Shown here: positions 1 through 10,900 of the stretch, piece after piece
How the letters are laid out: each line of letters starts with the position of its first letter
How positions within the stretch are numbered: the stretch's first letter is position 1
Assembly: GCA_016124945.1 (NCBI GenBank)
Contig: WGMT01000025.1
Span: forward strand, 62,001 to 126,000
Origin: a bacterium
GTDB lineage: Bacteria; Chloroflexota; Anaerolineae; Caldilineales; Caldilineaceae
DNA length: 64,000 nucleotides
Direction of reading: 5' to 3'
Notes under the pieces: generated by a model
What the model saw: only the letters and a program-made list of their open reading frames with translations
Database searches by the model: none
What the model was told of the DNA's origin: nothing
Translations under genes and position numbers: made by a program

Positions 1-2447
1 GCAAAGAGGTACAAGATTCCATCTTTTTCCCAGGTATCAACTACATCAACGCCATTGAAATCGATAACGACAATCAGGTTTGGATAGGTACACAGGGCGC
101 AGGTATCCGTGTCAAACCCAATGGCGCTCGGCTTTCCCTTGCCGAAGAGACATACAACAGCCTGCTCAAACCGGGCCAGGAAGAGGTCGAAGGCCAGCCA
201 ATCGTCAGCCCACTGCCTAATGACAACGTCCATGCGCTGGTAGCAGATGAGAACGGCAACATGTGGGCCGGTACTGAGCAGGGAATCACCTTCTTCTCGA
301 AGGCCGAATCCACATGGTCTGCTCCTTTTGCCGCCGACGTTTTGCCGGCGCCTATCGTGAACGAATTGCTGCTAGAACAAGACGTGCTTTGGATCGGCAC
401 ACCTGGCGGCCTGGCTCGATACGATCTTCAATCGTCTACGCTGGTCACCATTGACGCGGTGGCAGGCAAAGACGTACAGTCGCTTGTCCTCGACTCAATG
501 CGCCGGTTGTGGGTGGGTACCCGTGGCGAGGGCATCTTTGTGCAGATTGGCAGCGAGATTTGGACACAGCATATCCACATGGCCGATGACGAAACCAGCA
601 TCTCGGGCAACGACATTGTGGCTCTATCTGCTGATGCTGGTGGCGGGATCTGGGCCGCAGTGGATCGACATGGCCTCAATTTCTGGGATGGTGCACGCTG
701 GCACGATTACGGTGATCGCATCGAACTCCCCAGCAAACTTCTCTATACGCTTTTTGTTGATCCTGTTGACGGTTCGCTGTGGATTGGCAGTGAAGGTGGC
801 GTCACCCGTTACGATGGCCGTACCTGGGAAACGCTCAGTGTTGAGAATATCTTGCCCAACGCGTCAATCTATTCCATCGGATATACACTCGATGGAACTT
901 ATCTCTTCGGCGGTAAAGACGGACTGACTTACTACCACCAAGAATTGACGCCACCGTGGATTCGGATTGAACCAATTGCTGGCGCGTTTACGCCGCTATC
1001 GACCAACGAAATTCAGACAGAGCTGGGTACAACGCTGGGCATCCGCTATGTAGCGGGCGATCTCTACACTGCCTCCAACGCACTTGATGTGATTTATCGT
1101 ATAAGCGGCCCTAATCTCAGTGGCACGTGGACGGCCGTCGGCGGTGAATTTGTAAATTTACCTGCCTTTACAGAGTTGGGAACCTATACGGTAGAAATGG
1201 TGGCGCGTGATCAGGCCTTCAATTATTCCGAGTCGGCTCGGCTTTCGGTGAATGTTGTCACGCCGCCCGCAACGGTTGAGGTACCGCTGGTCGGTGCGGT
1301 GGAAAGTGAACTACTTTTCGCATTCGTTGTCATTGGCCTGGTGGCGTTGGTCAGTTTGGGGTACATGAGTGTAGGGATTGTTCAGAGTCGGCGTCGCGCT
1401 CGTGAGGCGGTGGTGCGTGGTTTTAATCCCTTTGTGAGCGGCGAACCTGTCCGCCGAGAAGACATGTTTTTTGGCCGTATGGAATTGTTGCAGCGCATCA
1501 TCGATACGCTGCACAACAACAGCATCATGATTCATGGTGAACGGCGCATCGGCAAAACGACGTTGCTCTATCAACTGGCTGCGCGCCTGCGTGAAGTCGA
1601 TGACCCTGAATATTGGTTTCTGCCGCTCTACATCGATCTCGAAGGCACCACTGAAAGTGGTTTCTTCCACTTCCTCATGGAGGAAACCCTCAACGGCGCC
1701 ATGACACTGCCTGGTGCCCAGGACTCGTTGCCAATCGAGTTTGAGGTGCTTCTATATCAGACCGTACCTACTGATGACTATAGCGACCGCGAATTCAGCC
1801 GCGACCTACGCGAGGTCATCAAGGCGCTCCAGCACTACGGTGAGAAGCGCTATCCCAGCAAGCAACTGCGTCTTATCCTTTTGCTCGACGAAATGGACGT
1901 AATGAGCAGTTACAGCCGGCTGGTGCAGCAGCGTCTACGCCGCATTTTCATGCGTGATTTTGCAGCCACCCTTGGGGCTGTCGTCGCAGGTATTCAGATC
2001 AGCAAGGACTGGGATCGAGTAGAAAGCCCCTGGTACAATCTTTTTAATGAGATCGCACTTGGGCCGTTCAATCGTGAGCAGGCTGTCGAACTCTTAACTG
2101 AGCCGATCCGCAATTTCTACCGCTATGAGCCAGCCGCAATGGAATTCATCATCGCCCATAGCGGTGGTCGACCTTATCGGCTGCAACAGTATGCGTTGGA
2201 AGCCGTCAACCATATGTTGGCCGATGGTCGCCGTGAAATTCGCATGAAAGATGTTGAATACGCTCACGATCACATTCAACACATGAGTTCCGACACAGAT
2301 ATTGGTCTCGAGAAAGATGTATACGCAGATGGATCTGACGTGGATGGATTTAGCGCAGATAGATCCGGCGCAAATGTACAAACGGCTGAGATTGTGGACT
2401 CATCGTCAACTGAGCCACTTTTGGAGCGAAAACAGAGCGACGGTTGA
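1..2447 (+). CDS. Reg_prop propeller - TM - STAND-like ATPase (5' partial)
   Basis: The reading frame is open from base 3, so the N-terminus lies outside the window. The extracytoplasmic part has at least six two-component-regulator propeller repeats of the form LWIGTxGGL (around bases 87, 258, 390, 507, 645 and 777), followed by an Ig-like Y_Y_Y-type segment (about 960-1270). One membrane helix is encoded at about 1305-1385. After it comes a P-loop ATPase starting NPFVSGEPV and FFGR, with Walker A GERRIGKTT (near 1540) and Walker B LILLLDEMD (near 1875). Propellers usually sit on histidine kinases; here the output is an ATPase of the AAA_16/nSTAND type, and no kinase or GGDEF domain is present. 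The ligand and output are unknown. The next gene carries a related ATPase, which suggests a joint role. Family assignment is firm; function is inference. Confidence 0.85.
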   Translation, partial: KEVQDSIFFPGINYINAIEIDNDNQVWIGTQGAGIRVKPNGARLSLAEETYNSLLKPGQEEVEGQPIVSPLPNDNVHALVADENGNMWAGTEQGITFFSKAESTWSAPFAADVLPAPIVNELLLEQDVLWIGTPGGLARYDLQSSTLVTIDAVAGKDVQSLVLDSMRRLWVGTRGEGIFVQIGSEIWTQHIHMADDETSISGNDIVALSADAGGGIWAAVDRHGLNFWDGARWHDYGDRIELPSKLLYTLFVDPVDGSLWIGSEGGVTRYDGRTWETLSVENILPNASIYSIGYTLDGTYLFGGKDGLTYYHQELTPPWIRIEPIAGAFTPLSTNEIQTELGTTLGIRYVAGDLYTASNALDVIYRISGPNLSGTWTAVGGEFVNLPAFTELGTYTVEMVARDQAFNYSESARLSVNVVTPPATVEVPLVGAVESELLFAFVVIGLVALVSLGYMSVGIVQSRRRAREAVVRGFNPFVSGEPVRREDMFFGRMELLQRIIDTLHNNSIMIHGERRIGKTTLLYQLAARLREVDDPEYWFLPLYIDLEGTTESGFFHFLMEETLNGAMTLPGAQDSLPIEFEVLLYQTVPTDDYSDREFSRDLREVIKALQHYGEKRYPSKQLRLILLLDEMDVMSSYSRLVQQRLRRIFMRDFAATLGAVVAGIQISKDWDRVESPWYNLFNEIALGPFNREQAVELLTEPIRNFYRYEPAAMEFIIAHSGGRPYRLQQYALEAVNHMLADGRREIRMKDVEYAHDHIQHMSSDTDIGLEKDVYADGSDVDGFSADRSGANVQTAEIVDSSSTEPLLERKQSDG

Positions 2448-2569
2448 TAACACTTGTGCCTTCTGTATATATCTTTCGTTTTTGGCCGGTTCTATCGACA
2501 AACGTTTTGTTTTTAAAAAAGGTGCATTTGAAGCAGAACATAACCAAATGCGTTTAGAATGGACTTTTC

Positions 2570-3901
2570 ATGCGTAATCCCTACATTGTAGGGCGCTGGC
2601 TATATGGCAATGACCACTATGGTCGTCAGCGCGTTCTTGATTACTTGATTCATTCCCAGGATCCGGCGACGTGGGTTGTCGGCACGCGTCGGATGGGCAA
2701 AACTTCGCTATTACGCCAATTGGAATGGCTTACCGATCGCCCTGAATCGCCATTAGTGCCTCTGTTTTGGGATTTGCAGGGCTGCGAAACCCCCGAAGAC
2801 CTTGATTATGAACTCTTCATCTCTATTGAGGATCAAGCGTCGCGCTTTAAGCCACTTGGCGTTGATGTTGCTGCATTGGAGAATGTAGATACCATTCGTA
2901 TCCTACGCTCACTGCAACGCACATTACGCGCCCAGGACAAACGGCTCTTCTTACTCATTGATGAAACCGAAGCGCTGATCAATGTTGGCGCCCGCGACAG
3001 TCAATTCTTGGCGCGGCTGCGTAAGACGCTGCAAAACGGCAACCACCGCACAGTCATGATGGCCACCAAGGCGCTTATGCGCCTCAATGACATGTCCAGC
3101 GACTGGAACACCAGCCCCTTTCTCTTTGGCGTCAATCTGGCCAACCTCTGGAGCCTTGATGCCGAAGCCAGCCGCGACTTGATCCTGCAAAAGCAGGGGC
3201 CATACCAAATGGATGTCTCCGAAAAACTGATTGAAGATATCCTTTTGCACACCCATCGCCATCCCTATCTGCTCCAATTCCTCTGCTCTCGGCTGTTTGA
3301 GAGTGTTAGTGATGCCGGCGGCACCCTGCGGGTTCCCACTGAAGACGATTTGCGGCCTGATCATCTGTTATCCGGATTTTTTCAGATCGACTTCGATCAC
3401 CTTACAGCCGTGGAAAGGCAGATCTTGCTGGCTGTTGCTCGTCATGGCATCGTCGGCGAAGATCAACTCGCTGCCGAACTCACCCATGAGGATCCTAGCC
3501 GGATCGCCACCTTCGCCTACGGCATGAACAAACTCGGCTACTTGCGTTCCGTCTTTGGGCAGTGGACATTGGGAAACGAGTTCTTGCGCCGTTGGGTTAG
3601 TGAGAATTACGCCACGTTGGCCAGTTCCGTGCAGTCTCAAGTGAGCGATTACGGTGTGGAATCACTCTTGATTGCCGGGCGACGCATGGAACGAGATTAT
3701 CTTCAGCAGGAAATGCAGACGTTACAAGAAAAGCTCGACAGTGCCATCGCGCAGCGAAACGCCTACGGCGACCTGGTTCCTGCACCGCTGCTCGCCGAAA
3801 TTCAGCGTTTGCGCCGCGAGATCCAATCGCTTACCGATCAACTACACCAACTTGAACAGCTTCCTACGCCCACAATCCCCACTGGTTCCCTCACCGGCTG
3901 A
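2570..3901 (+). CDS. STAND-like ATPase with winged helix and coiled coil
   Basis: A 443-residue soluble protein. It opens with NPYIVGRWLYG and has Walker A GTRRMGKTS (about residues 37-45) and Walker B LFLLIDETEAL (about 125-135). This is the same fold and motif order as the C-terminal ATPase of the preceding gene, so the two look like paralogous domains. After the ATPase there is a winged-helix-like region (about residues 275-345) and a C-terminal Glu/Gln-rich coiled coil (about 365-435). There is no membrane segment or signal peptide. The gene starts 122 bases after the propeller-ATPase gene, on the same strand. STAND-type NTPases often act as signalling or defence switches; which applies here cannot be seen. 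Confidence 0.8.
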   Translation: MRNPYIVGRWLYGNDHYGRQRVLDYLIHSQDPATWVVGTRRMGKTSLLRQLEWLTDRPESPLVPLFWDLQGCETPEDLDYELFISIEDQASRFKPLGVDVAALENVDTIRILRSLQRTLRAQDKRLFLLIDETEALINVGARDSQFLARLRKTLQNGNHRTVMMATKALMRLNDMSSDWNTSPFLFGVNLANLWSLDAEASRDLILQKQGPYQMDVSEKLIEDILLHTHRHPYLLQFLCSRLFESVSDAGGTLRVPTEDDLRPDHLLSGFFQIDFDHLTAVERQILLAVARHGIVGEDQLAAELTHEDPSRIATFAYGMNKLGYLRSVFGQWTLGNEFLRRWVSENYATLASSVQSQVSDYGVESLLIAGRRMERDYLQQEMQTLQEKLDSAIAQRNAYGDLVPAPLLAEIQRLRREIQSLTDQLHQLEQLPTPTIPTGSLTG

Positions 3902-3904
3902 ACT

Positions 3905-3932
3905 TTGGCCCCTTTTGCGAATGGCGTATAAT
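3905..3932 (+). promoter_or_regulatory. putative sigma70 promoter for the DegT gene
   Basis: TTGGCC, 16 bases, then a consensus TATAAT. It begins just after the stop codon of the ATPase gene and gives a leader of about 135 nt before 4074. The leader holds a 9-bp hairpin (GGCTGGGCC with GGCTCAGCC near 3950-3975), and the AAAGG before the start could pair with CCTTT directly upstream of the ATG. Confidence 0.5.
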
Positions 3933-4073
3933 GCAATCACTTGTTTCTTTGGCTGGGCCGATGAGGCTCAGCCAATTTGTTGTTTGCCTGCTAAATCGTG
4001 TTTTACCAGGGTTTTTCACTGGTACACGCCAAACGTGCATCTTTACTTGCATTAGCAAAGGTGGATCTCCTTT

Positions 4074-5183
4074 ATGAGTCAGTCGATCCCACTGGTCGAT
4101 CTTAAGGCACAGTACGCAACAATTCAGGCCGACGTAGACGATGCCATACGCCGGGTGCTAGAAAATACCAGCTTCATTATGGGGCCTGAAGTCAGTGCAT
4201 TCGAAGCTTCTTTTGCGGCATATTGTGATGTGCAACATTGTGTCGGCGTCGCTAGTGGGACAGCCGCACTGGAACTGACCCTGCGTGCGCTTGGCGTTGG
4301 ACCGGGGGATGAGGTAATCACCGTCGCGCACACATTTATTGCCACCGCCGAAGCCATTTCGGCTGTGGGCGCGACACCCGTTTTCATTGACATTGATCCC
4401 AGTACATACAACATGGCAACAGGTGCATTGCTGCCCGCTTTCACCCCCCGCACACGCGCCGTCTTGCCTGTGCACATCTATGGTCAGCCCGCCGATATGA
4501 CCACCATCACCGCCATTGCCGGCAACTTCGGCGTCCCCGTCATCGAGGACGCCGCCCAGGCCCACGGCGCTACCTGGGCCGGCCAAAAGATCGGTGGGCT
4601 CGGGCGTGCAGCTTGCTTTAGCTTCTACCCAGGCAAGAATCTGGGCGCTTATGGCGATGCCGGCGCAGTCACCACGAACGATGCCGAAATCGCCGAAAAA
4701 GTGCGATTGTTGCGCAACCACGGTCGCCATGACAAGTACCTGCACGAAATCAAAGGCTACGGCGAGCGCATTGACGCTCTCCAGGCCGCCGTTCTGTCCG
4801 CCAAACTCCCCTACCTCTGCGAATGGACGCAGGCACGTCGCCGAGTGGCGGCTCGCTACGCTGAGTGCATGGCCGATTTGGAAATTATGCTGCCCCACGT
4901 CGATTCGCAGGCCGATGCAGCATGGCATCTCTACGTCATCCGCACCTCGCGCCGAGACGAAATGCTCGACTATCTCAAGAAGCAGGGCATCGGCGCAGGG
5001 ATCCACTATCCTGTGCCTCTTCATTTGCAACCCGCCTATGCCGACCTGGGCTATCGGCCTGGCAGCCTGCCGGTGACAGAAGCTGTGGCCCGCAGTTGCC
5101 TCAGCCTTCCCCTCTACCCCGAAATGACCGACGAGCAGCAGGATCGCGTGGCCGCGGCTGTACGCTCGTTTTTGGAGATGTGA
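4074..5183 (+). CDS. DegT/DnrJ/EryC1/StrS family PLP aminotransferase
   Basis: A 369-residue type-I-fold PLP enzyme. Family hallmarks are the N-terminal [10 protein letters not shown], the phosphate-binding [13 protein letters not shown], the [10 protein letters not shown] motif, and the Schiff-base lysine in [15 protein letters not shown] (Lys188). It ends with the typical [14 protein letters not shown] segment. These enzymes transaminate keto-sugars on nucleotide diphosphates for cell-surface glycans or secondary metabolites. The length is normal. It overlaps the next gene, a GT2 glycosyltransferase, in a TGATG junction, so translational coupling is likely. The keto-sugar substrate cannot be read from the sequence. 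Confidence 0.92.
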   Translation: MSQSIPLVDLKAQYATIQADVDDAIRRVLENTSFIMGPEVSAFEASFAAYCDVQHCVGVASGTAALELTLRALGVGPGDEVITVAHTFIATAEAISAVGATPVFIDIDPSTYNMATGALLPAFTPRTRAVLPVHIYGQPADMTTITAIAGNFGVPVIEDAAQAHGATWAGQKIGGLGRAACFSFYPGKNLGAYGDAGAVTTNDAEIAEKVRLLRNHGRHDKYLHEIKGYGERIDALQAAVLSAKLPYLCEWTQARRRVAARYAECMADLEIMLPHVDSQADAAWHLYVIRTSRRDEMLDYLKKQGIGAGIHYPVPLHLQPAYADLGYRPGSLPVTEAVARSCLSLPLYPEMTDEQQDRVAAAVRSFLEM

Positions 5184-6187
5184 TGATGGTAAGTGGCACC
5201 TCGGTAACTCTTGACCGCCCATGGAACAACCCAGACGCCGCGCCAGACACTGGTGTAGAGGGCGCCCTTCATCTTTCGGTGGTGGTGCCGGCGCGCAACG
5301 AAGAAGGCACCATCGATGCTGTAGTGCGTCGCTCTTTTGCTGCGTTCGACGAAATGGGCTGCCGCGGTGAAGTGTTGGTGGTCAACGACGGCTCCAGCGA
5401 CGGCACCCCGCGCATTCTGGCGGCGTTGCAACAGGAGTTTGCCCACGTCACCGTCTTCTCCAATCGTCGCAGCCAGGGGATGACGGCAGCGTTACAGCGG
5501 ATGTTTGCCGCCAGCCGCGGCGACATTGTGATCCTCATCCCCGCCGACATGGAATCGGATCCGCTGTTGGATGTCCCCGCTTTGGTGCGGCACATGGAAG
5601 AGGCTGATCTCGACGTGGTGGCCGGCTGGCGGCAAGGACGGCGCGACGGCAAGGTGCTGGCCAGCAGTATTTACAACTTCGTCATGCGCTGCCTCGGCGG
5701 CGTAGACGTACACGACGGCAATTGGATCAAGGCCATGCGCCGCGAGGTAATCGAAAGCCTGCCACCACTCCGCTCCGACTGGCACCGGTTTCTGCTCATG
5801 ATCGCCGCCCACCAAGGCTTTCGAATCGGCGAGGTGAAGACGTTTTATCGTCCGCGCCAGGCGGGATCGAGCAAATTCGGCTTTAGCCGCATCCCCATCA
5901 GTTTTCTCGACGTGCTGGTGGTGCGTTTCCTGCTCGCCTTCAGCCGTGCACCCATGCGTTTTTTTGGCGGTTTGGGCCTCACCGGCATCATCGTTAGTCT
6001 CATAACCTTTCTCTACCTTACCGGTCTCTACGTCTTCGCCGCCACCCAGCAACGTCCTATCTTCATTGCCGCTGGTATCCTGGCCGTGATCAGTGTCCTC
6101 CTCTTGCTAGTGGGCTTTCTGGCTGAGCTGATTGTAAGCCAGACGGAGCGAATTGATGAGTTAGAGCGAAGGTTGAGAAAAGAGTAA
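5183..6187 (+). CDS. GT2 family polyprenyl-phosphate glycosyltransferase
   Basis: A 334-residue protein. The start is ATG 5183, which overlaps the upstream stop codon; a longer in-frame opening inside the aminotransferase gene is not needed. GT2 motifs are [13 protein letters not shown] (N-terminal nucleotide-binding strand), [10 protein letters not shown], and PADMESDP at the DXD-like site. About 75 C-terminal residues form two membrane helices and then a charged coil ([14 protein letters not shown]). This layout matches DPM1/ArnC/GtrB-like enzymes that move a sugar from a nucleotide to a lipid phosphate at the cytoplasmic face. Pairing with a DegT aminotransferase suggests an amino-sugar lipid donor. 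Confidence 0.9.
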   Translation: MMVSGTSVTLDRPWNNPDAAPDTGVEGALHLSVVVPARNEEGTIDAVVRRSFAAFDEMGCRGEVLVVNDGSSDGTPRILAALQQEFAHVTVFSNRRSQGMTAALQRMFAASRGDIVILIPADMESDPLLDVPALVRHMEEADLDVVAGWRQGRRDGKVLASSIYNFVMRCLGGVDVHDGNWIKAMRREVIESLPPLRSDWHRFLLMIAAHQGFRIGEVKTFYRPRQAGSSKFGFSRIPISFLDVLVVRFLLAFSRAPMRFFGGLGLTGIIVSLITFLYLTGLYVFAATQQRPIFIAAGILAVISVLLLLVGFLAELIVSQTERIDELERRLRKE

Positions 6188-6218
6188 TGCCCAATCCGTG
6201 GCTAGACAGGAATTCTTT

Positions 6219-6923
6219 ATGAGCGTCCTCCCCTCCCTCGATCAAAAAGCCGGTTACGTGAACCGGATGTTTGCCGAAATCGCCCCGCGCTATGACCTGA
6301 TGAACCGGCTGATGACCGGTGGTCAGGACGTGCGTTGGCGCGAGGAATTGGTGAAACTGTGCGAATTGCCGCCCCACGGTCGCCTGCTCGATGTAGGCAC
6401 CGGCACCGGTGACATTGCCTACGAAGCGCTGCGCCAACATCCGTCGATTACGGCGTTGGGCTGTGATTTTACCTTCGAGATGATGTCCTTCGGCAAGGCC
6501 AAGCCAACCGGACGCCTAGTGCGCTTTGTCCAGGGGGACGCGCTGCAACTTCCTTTCCCCGATGATTATTTCGACGCGGTGACCAGTGGTTTCGTCCTGC
6601 GCAATGTGGTGGACATCGACGCCGCCCTGCGCGAACAAAGACGGGTGACGCGCCCGGGTGGCAAGGTCATCTGCCTGGAGACCGCACCGCCCACTCAGGC
6701 GTTGTTGGGGCCGTTGGTGCGCTTTCACATGTTCCGCGTGATCCCCTTCCTGGGCAATCTGCTCTCGCCGCAAGGAAGCGCTTACCAATACCTGCCGCAA
6801 AGCACCACCGTCTTCCCCGAGCCGGACGTCCTGGCGCAGAAAATGGAACGAGCCGGGTTGAAGAATGTCCGCTTTGTCACGCGCATGTTCGGCACGGTGG
6901 CGATCCATGTGGGAACTGTGTGA
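6219..6923 (+). CDS. ubiE: demethylmenaquinone/ubiquinone methyltransferase UbiE (MenG)
   Basis: A 234-residue class I SAM methyltransferase that makes the last carbon methylation in menaquinone (or ubiquinone) synthesis. UbiE signatures are YDLMNRLMTGG near the N-terminus, SAM motif I LLDVGTGTGDIA, the central FVLRNVVD and RVTRPGGKV, the FLGNLLSPQGSAYQYLPQS segment, and a C-terminal FGTVAIHVG. ATG 6219 is chosen because AGG sits 8 bases before it; an in-frame GTG at 6198 is possible. Menaquinone is the likely quinone if the host is a Chloroflexota, but other genes of the pathway are not in the window. Confidence 0.9.
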   Translation: MSVLPSLDQKAGYVNRMFAEIAPRYDLMNRLMTGGQDVRWREELVKLCELPPHGRLLDVGTGTGDIAYEALRQHPSITALGCDFTFEMMSFGKAKPTGRLVRFVQGDALQLPFPDDYFDAVTSGFVLRNVVDIDAALREQRRVTRPGGKVICLETAPPTQALLGPLVRFHMFRVIPFLGNLLSPQGSAYQYLPQSTTVFPEPDVLAQKMERAGLKNVRFVTRMFGTVAIHVGTV

Positions 6924-6950
6924 AGCGATGAGTGAATCCTCTGCAATCCT

Positions 6951-6996
6951 AACAATCCGTGTAATCCGTGGATAACGTGTAATCCGTGGGTAACGT
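6951..6996 (+). repeat. short tandem AATCCGTG repeats
   Basis: The gap between ubiE and the next methyltransferase holds three close copies of an AATCCGTG(T/G) unit, two of them in a longer tandem GTGTAATCCGTGG(A/G)TAAC. Similar AATCCGTGT and AATCTGTG runs occur at about 23240-23270 and 54630-54662. No function is evident. Confidence 0.55.
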
Positions 6997-7014
6997 TCTG
7001 GGGGACACAGCAAG

Positions 7015-7764
7015 ATGGAGATAGAAGTATCGGATCTGCATGGGGAAAGGGCGGCACTGCGGGGGAATCCCTCGTTTGTGTGGCGCGCCGGACAGGAACG
7101 CCGACTGTCCATGATCCTGCGCTGGGCGCCGTCGCCGTTGAAGCGCGCTCTCGTGAACGGCTGTGGCGTTGGCATGTATATGAAGGCTCTCCAGCCCAAC
7201 GTAAACGAGATCTACGGCATCGACATTGAAGGGGAACATCTGATCCATGCCGCACGCAACGTACCTGATGCACACCTACAACTGGCCCGCGGCGAACAGC
7301 TCCCCTACCCCGACAACTACTTCGATCTGACGCTCTCACACGAAGTATTGGAACACGTACAGGACGATACCCTGGCTGTCGACGAGATCGTGCGCACACT
7401 ACGCCCCGGCGGGCGCGCCGTCCTCTTTGTGCCGAATCGGCTCTATCCCTTTGAAACACATGGACACTACTGGGACGGCGTCTACCATTTCGGCAATACA
7501 CCGTTGATCAACTATCTGCCCGATCCCCTGCGCAATCGGCTGGCGCCTCATGTGCGCGCCTATACCCACGGCGATTTACTGCGTCTCTTCGTTGGGCAAC
7601 CGGTATGCGTTGTCCATCACACCCAGATCTTCCCCGGCTACGACAACATCGTCCACCGTAGGCCAGGACTGGGCAAGTGGCTGCGCCGTGTCACCTACGC
7701 CCTGGAGCAGAGCCCATTGGCTGTCTTTGGCCTCAGTCATGTGCTGGTTGTAGAAAAATGTTGA
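7015..7764 (+). CDS. class I SAM-dependent methyltransferase
   Basis: A 249-residue Methyltransf_11-type enzyme. SAM motif I is degenerate (LVNGCGVGMYM), followed by EIYGIDIEGE, then GEQLPYPDNYFDLTLSHEVLEHV and EIVRTLRPGG. After the core there is an extra C-terminal region (YWDGVYHFGNTPLINYLPD and beyond) typical of methyltransferases found in sugar or polyketide loci. ATG 7015 follows a short spacer without a strong ribosome binding site. Its place after DegT, GT2 and UbiE fits a glycan-tailoring role, but the acceptor is unknown. Confidence 0.85.
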   Translation: MEIEVSDLHGERAALRGNPSFVWRAGQERRLSMILRWAPSPLKRALVNGCGVGMYMKALQPNVNEIYGIDIEGEHLIHAARNVPDAHLQLARGEQLPYPDNYFDLTLSHEVLEHVQDDTLAVDEIVRTLRPGGRAVLFVPNRLYPFETHGHYWDGVYHFGNTPLINYLPDPLRNRLAPHVRAYTHGDLLRLFVGQPVCVVHHTQIFPGYDNIVHRRPGLGKWLRRVTYALEQSPLAVFGLSHVLVVEKC

Positions 7765-7776
7765 TCTCGCCTTGTT

Positions 7777-7805
7777 TTGGTCAATCATCGCGGCAGTGCT
7801 AGAAT
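7777..7805 (+). promoter_or_regulatory. putative promoter of the PBP gene
   Basis: TTGGTC, 17 bases, then TAGAAT, with a TGC extension directly before the -10 box. It lies 123 bases upstream of the chosen PBP start and just after the preceding stop codon. Confidence 0.5.
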
Positions 7806-7927
7806 AACAAATACCCTTTTGCTGGGGCAGCCGCCGGTTGCCCCACTTTTCTGTGCGGAACGAATCACACTGGTCGTCGTTTACTTGCCAGTGTTGCATG
7901 ACCGTCGTTCATCCACGAGTACATCCT

Positions 7928-10900
7928 ATGTCACGATTGAACAATCACGATAAGATCCTAATTTCGCGCCGAAAGCGGCAGCGTGCTCACAACAATCGAC
8001 CACGTCCCTGGCTTTGGGCTTTTCAGGGATTCGCTGCTATGGTATTGACTGTTGTCCTCTCTTTTGCCGGCGTCGGCGCAGCCGGCGCGGCTACAGTCCT
8101 CGGCATTTACAGTTTCTATGCCCGCCAACTGCCCGATGCCAGTATCATCGAATCGCAACAAGATGAATTCGAGACGGTACGCATTTATGACCGCACGGGT
8201 CAACACCTGCTCTACGAAAGTGTAGACCCACGTCCTTTCCGTGGAGATCGCACCTACCTGTTGCTTGATGAAATGTCACCGTGGGTGTGGAAGACGTCGG
8301 TTGCCCTCGAAGATCGTAACTTCTGGGATAACCCCGGCATCAATGTGCGTGGTCTCTTCCGTGCTTTCTTCTCGAACTTACAAGGTGGCGGTGTACAGGG
8401 TGGTTCGTCGATTACCCAGCAGTTGATCAAAAATGTCATCATCCCGGTTGAGGAACGTACGCAGCAGTCCTATGCACGTAAGCTCAAAGAAGTGATCCTG
8501 GCGCTGGAAGTGACGCGCCAATACCCCAAAGAGAAGATTCTGGAGTGGTACCTCAATTACAACTTCTACGGCAACCTGGCCTACGGCATTGAAGCGGCCA
8601 GCCAGGTCTACTTCGGCAAGAGCGCCACGGAATTGAACGTGGCCGAAGCGGCGATGCTTGCCCCTATCCCCAACTCGCCTGCCTTCAACCCAATCAACAA
8701 TCCCGAAGACGCCAAAGAGCGTCAGCGCATTACACTGGACGCTCTGGTCGCCGCCGGTTATCTCACCCAATCTGAAGCGGACATTGCCTTCGTCGAGGAA
8801 CTCGACTTGCGCCAGTCGGTGGCCGAGCGCTTTGACGTGCTCACCGCACCCCATTTTGCACTTTACGCGCTAGATCGCATCAAAAATGAGTTCAATACCG
8901 CCGAAGATCCGTACTTCATCTGGAAGCGCGGCATCGAAGTCTACACCACCCTCGACGTTGACATGCAAAAGCACGCCGAACAGGTGGCGCGTGATCACAT
9001 TGCTTCGCTCAACGCCCAGGGCAAAGAGGTCAACAACGCCTCGGTCGTCGCCATCAGGCCGGATACCGGCGAGATCCTGGCGATGGTCGGCTCGCTCGAC
9101 TACAACAACGAAGAGATCGATGGACAGGTCAACGTAGCGATTTCGGAGCGGCAGCCCGGCTCCAGCTTCAAGCCCTACGTCTACCTCACCGGTCTTCTCC
9201 AAGGCATGACGCCGTCGAGTATGATCCTGGATGTGCGCACCGCCTTTCCGCAGGCCAACGGTTCATATTATGTGCCTGAAAATTACGACCGTCTCTATCA
9301 CGGGCCGGTAAGTATGCGTGATGCGCTGGCTCGATCCTACAACATTCCTGCCATCAAGGTGATGGATCAGGTGGGTGTGGCCGCAGCGCTGCGCACGGCA
9401 CATCGCCTGGGCATCAACGGCCTTGACCGCGGCCTTAGCTTCTACGGCCTAAGCCTGGTATTGGGCGGCGGCGAGGTGACATTGCTGGATCACACCTACG
9501 CCTACAGTGTCCTCGCCAACGGCGGTGTGATGGCCGGCCAGCCTGTTCCCGCCCAAAGACAACGCACCGGCTTCCGCAAACTCGACCCTGTGTCGATCCT
9601 GCAAGTGCGCGACTCAGACGGCAATGTACTCAAGAAATACGAACGCCCCGACGTCGAACGTATCATCAGCGCCGACGCCCAATACCTCATCGCCGACATT
9701 ATAAGCGACGATGTGGCCCGCGCCCCTATCTTTGGCACCAACAGCCTGCTCACCTTGCCCGACCGCAAAGTCGCCGCCAAGACAGGCACCACCAACGGCA
9801 ACAAAGATGCCTGGACAATGGGCTTTAGCCCTCAACTGTCGGTAGGCGTCTGGGTAGGTAACACCGACAATACCTCAATGGATCGCACTACCGGCGCGTC
9901 GGGCGCGTCGCCTATCTGGAACGCCGTCATGCGCCGTTACCACGAAGGAGTGCCTGCTACCTGGTATGAACGCCCGGCCAACATCATCGACCGCGCCGTC
10001 TGCTGGCCCAGTGGCCTGCTGCCCTCGTCGTCCTGTGGCCGCCAGCGCAATGACATGTTCATCGCCGGCACCGAGCCCAGCATCGTCGACAATATCTGGC
10101 AACCCTTCGAAGTGGACGGACAGGTACGCTCCTTCATGATTCTGCCGCCGGAAGCCAACGATTGGATGCGCAGTAGCGGCCTGCCGCAGCCGCCGCAGCG
10201 TACAGGCGAAGCCAATATCGATTTTGATCCTGAAGTGGCGATTACGTCACCCACCCCCGGTGGTTACATCAGTGGACAGGTGGAGATCCGCGGCAATGCC
10301 CGTGGTGGCGATTTCCGCAACTACCGAATTGAGTTTGGCCCTGGCCTGGAACCGGCCCAGTGGACGCAGATCGGCCCTGAACACGGCAACCAGATCGAGA
10401 ACAATGTCCTCGAGTTCCTTGACACCACCACCCTGGCCGAAGGACTTTACAGCCTACGCCTTTCGGTGCAACAAGGTGACGGCAGCATCCGCCAGTGGAC
10501 AACCCAGGTGACTATCGACAACACACCGCCTTCTGTGGTGATCAGTTATCCTTTGGCCGATCAACTCTACGTCATGCAAGACGACGAACAGGTCAATGTC
10601 AACGCCCTGGCCAACGACAACTGGGCTATGGAGCGGGTGGAGTTCTATCGCAACGGCCAAAAGTTCGCCGACAGCACCGTTGGGCCCTACAATGAACGCT
10701 GGAAGATCGCCATGCAAAATGTCACCGTCGAGGGGCCCTCGGCTACCAACTGGCCTGGTATCGAGAGCACGTTCAACGACATTACGCCGGGGCGCATCCG
10801 CAACTTCGAGGACGGTTTCGCCGGTGTGCTTACAGGCCGCGGCACCTACCTCGAAAGTCATCTCTTCAAAGCCATTGCGTACGACCGAGCCGGCAACCAG

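Noticed and set aside
3932..4073. Riboswitch or T-box before the DegT gene
   Set aside because: Hairpins are present but no conserved core of a known class and no T-box motif were seen.
4158..5222. 354-codon open frame on the minus strand opposite the DegT aminotransferase
   Set aside because: It mirrors a clear PLP aminotransferase gene; no domain text or ribosome binding site; a shadow of GC-biased codons.
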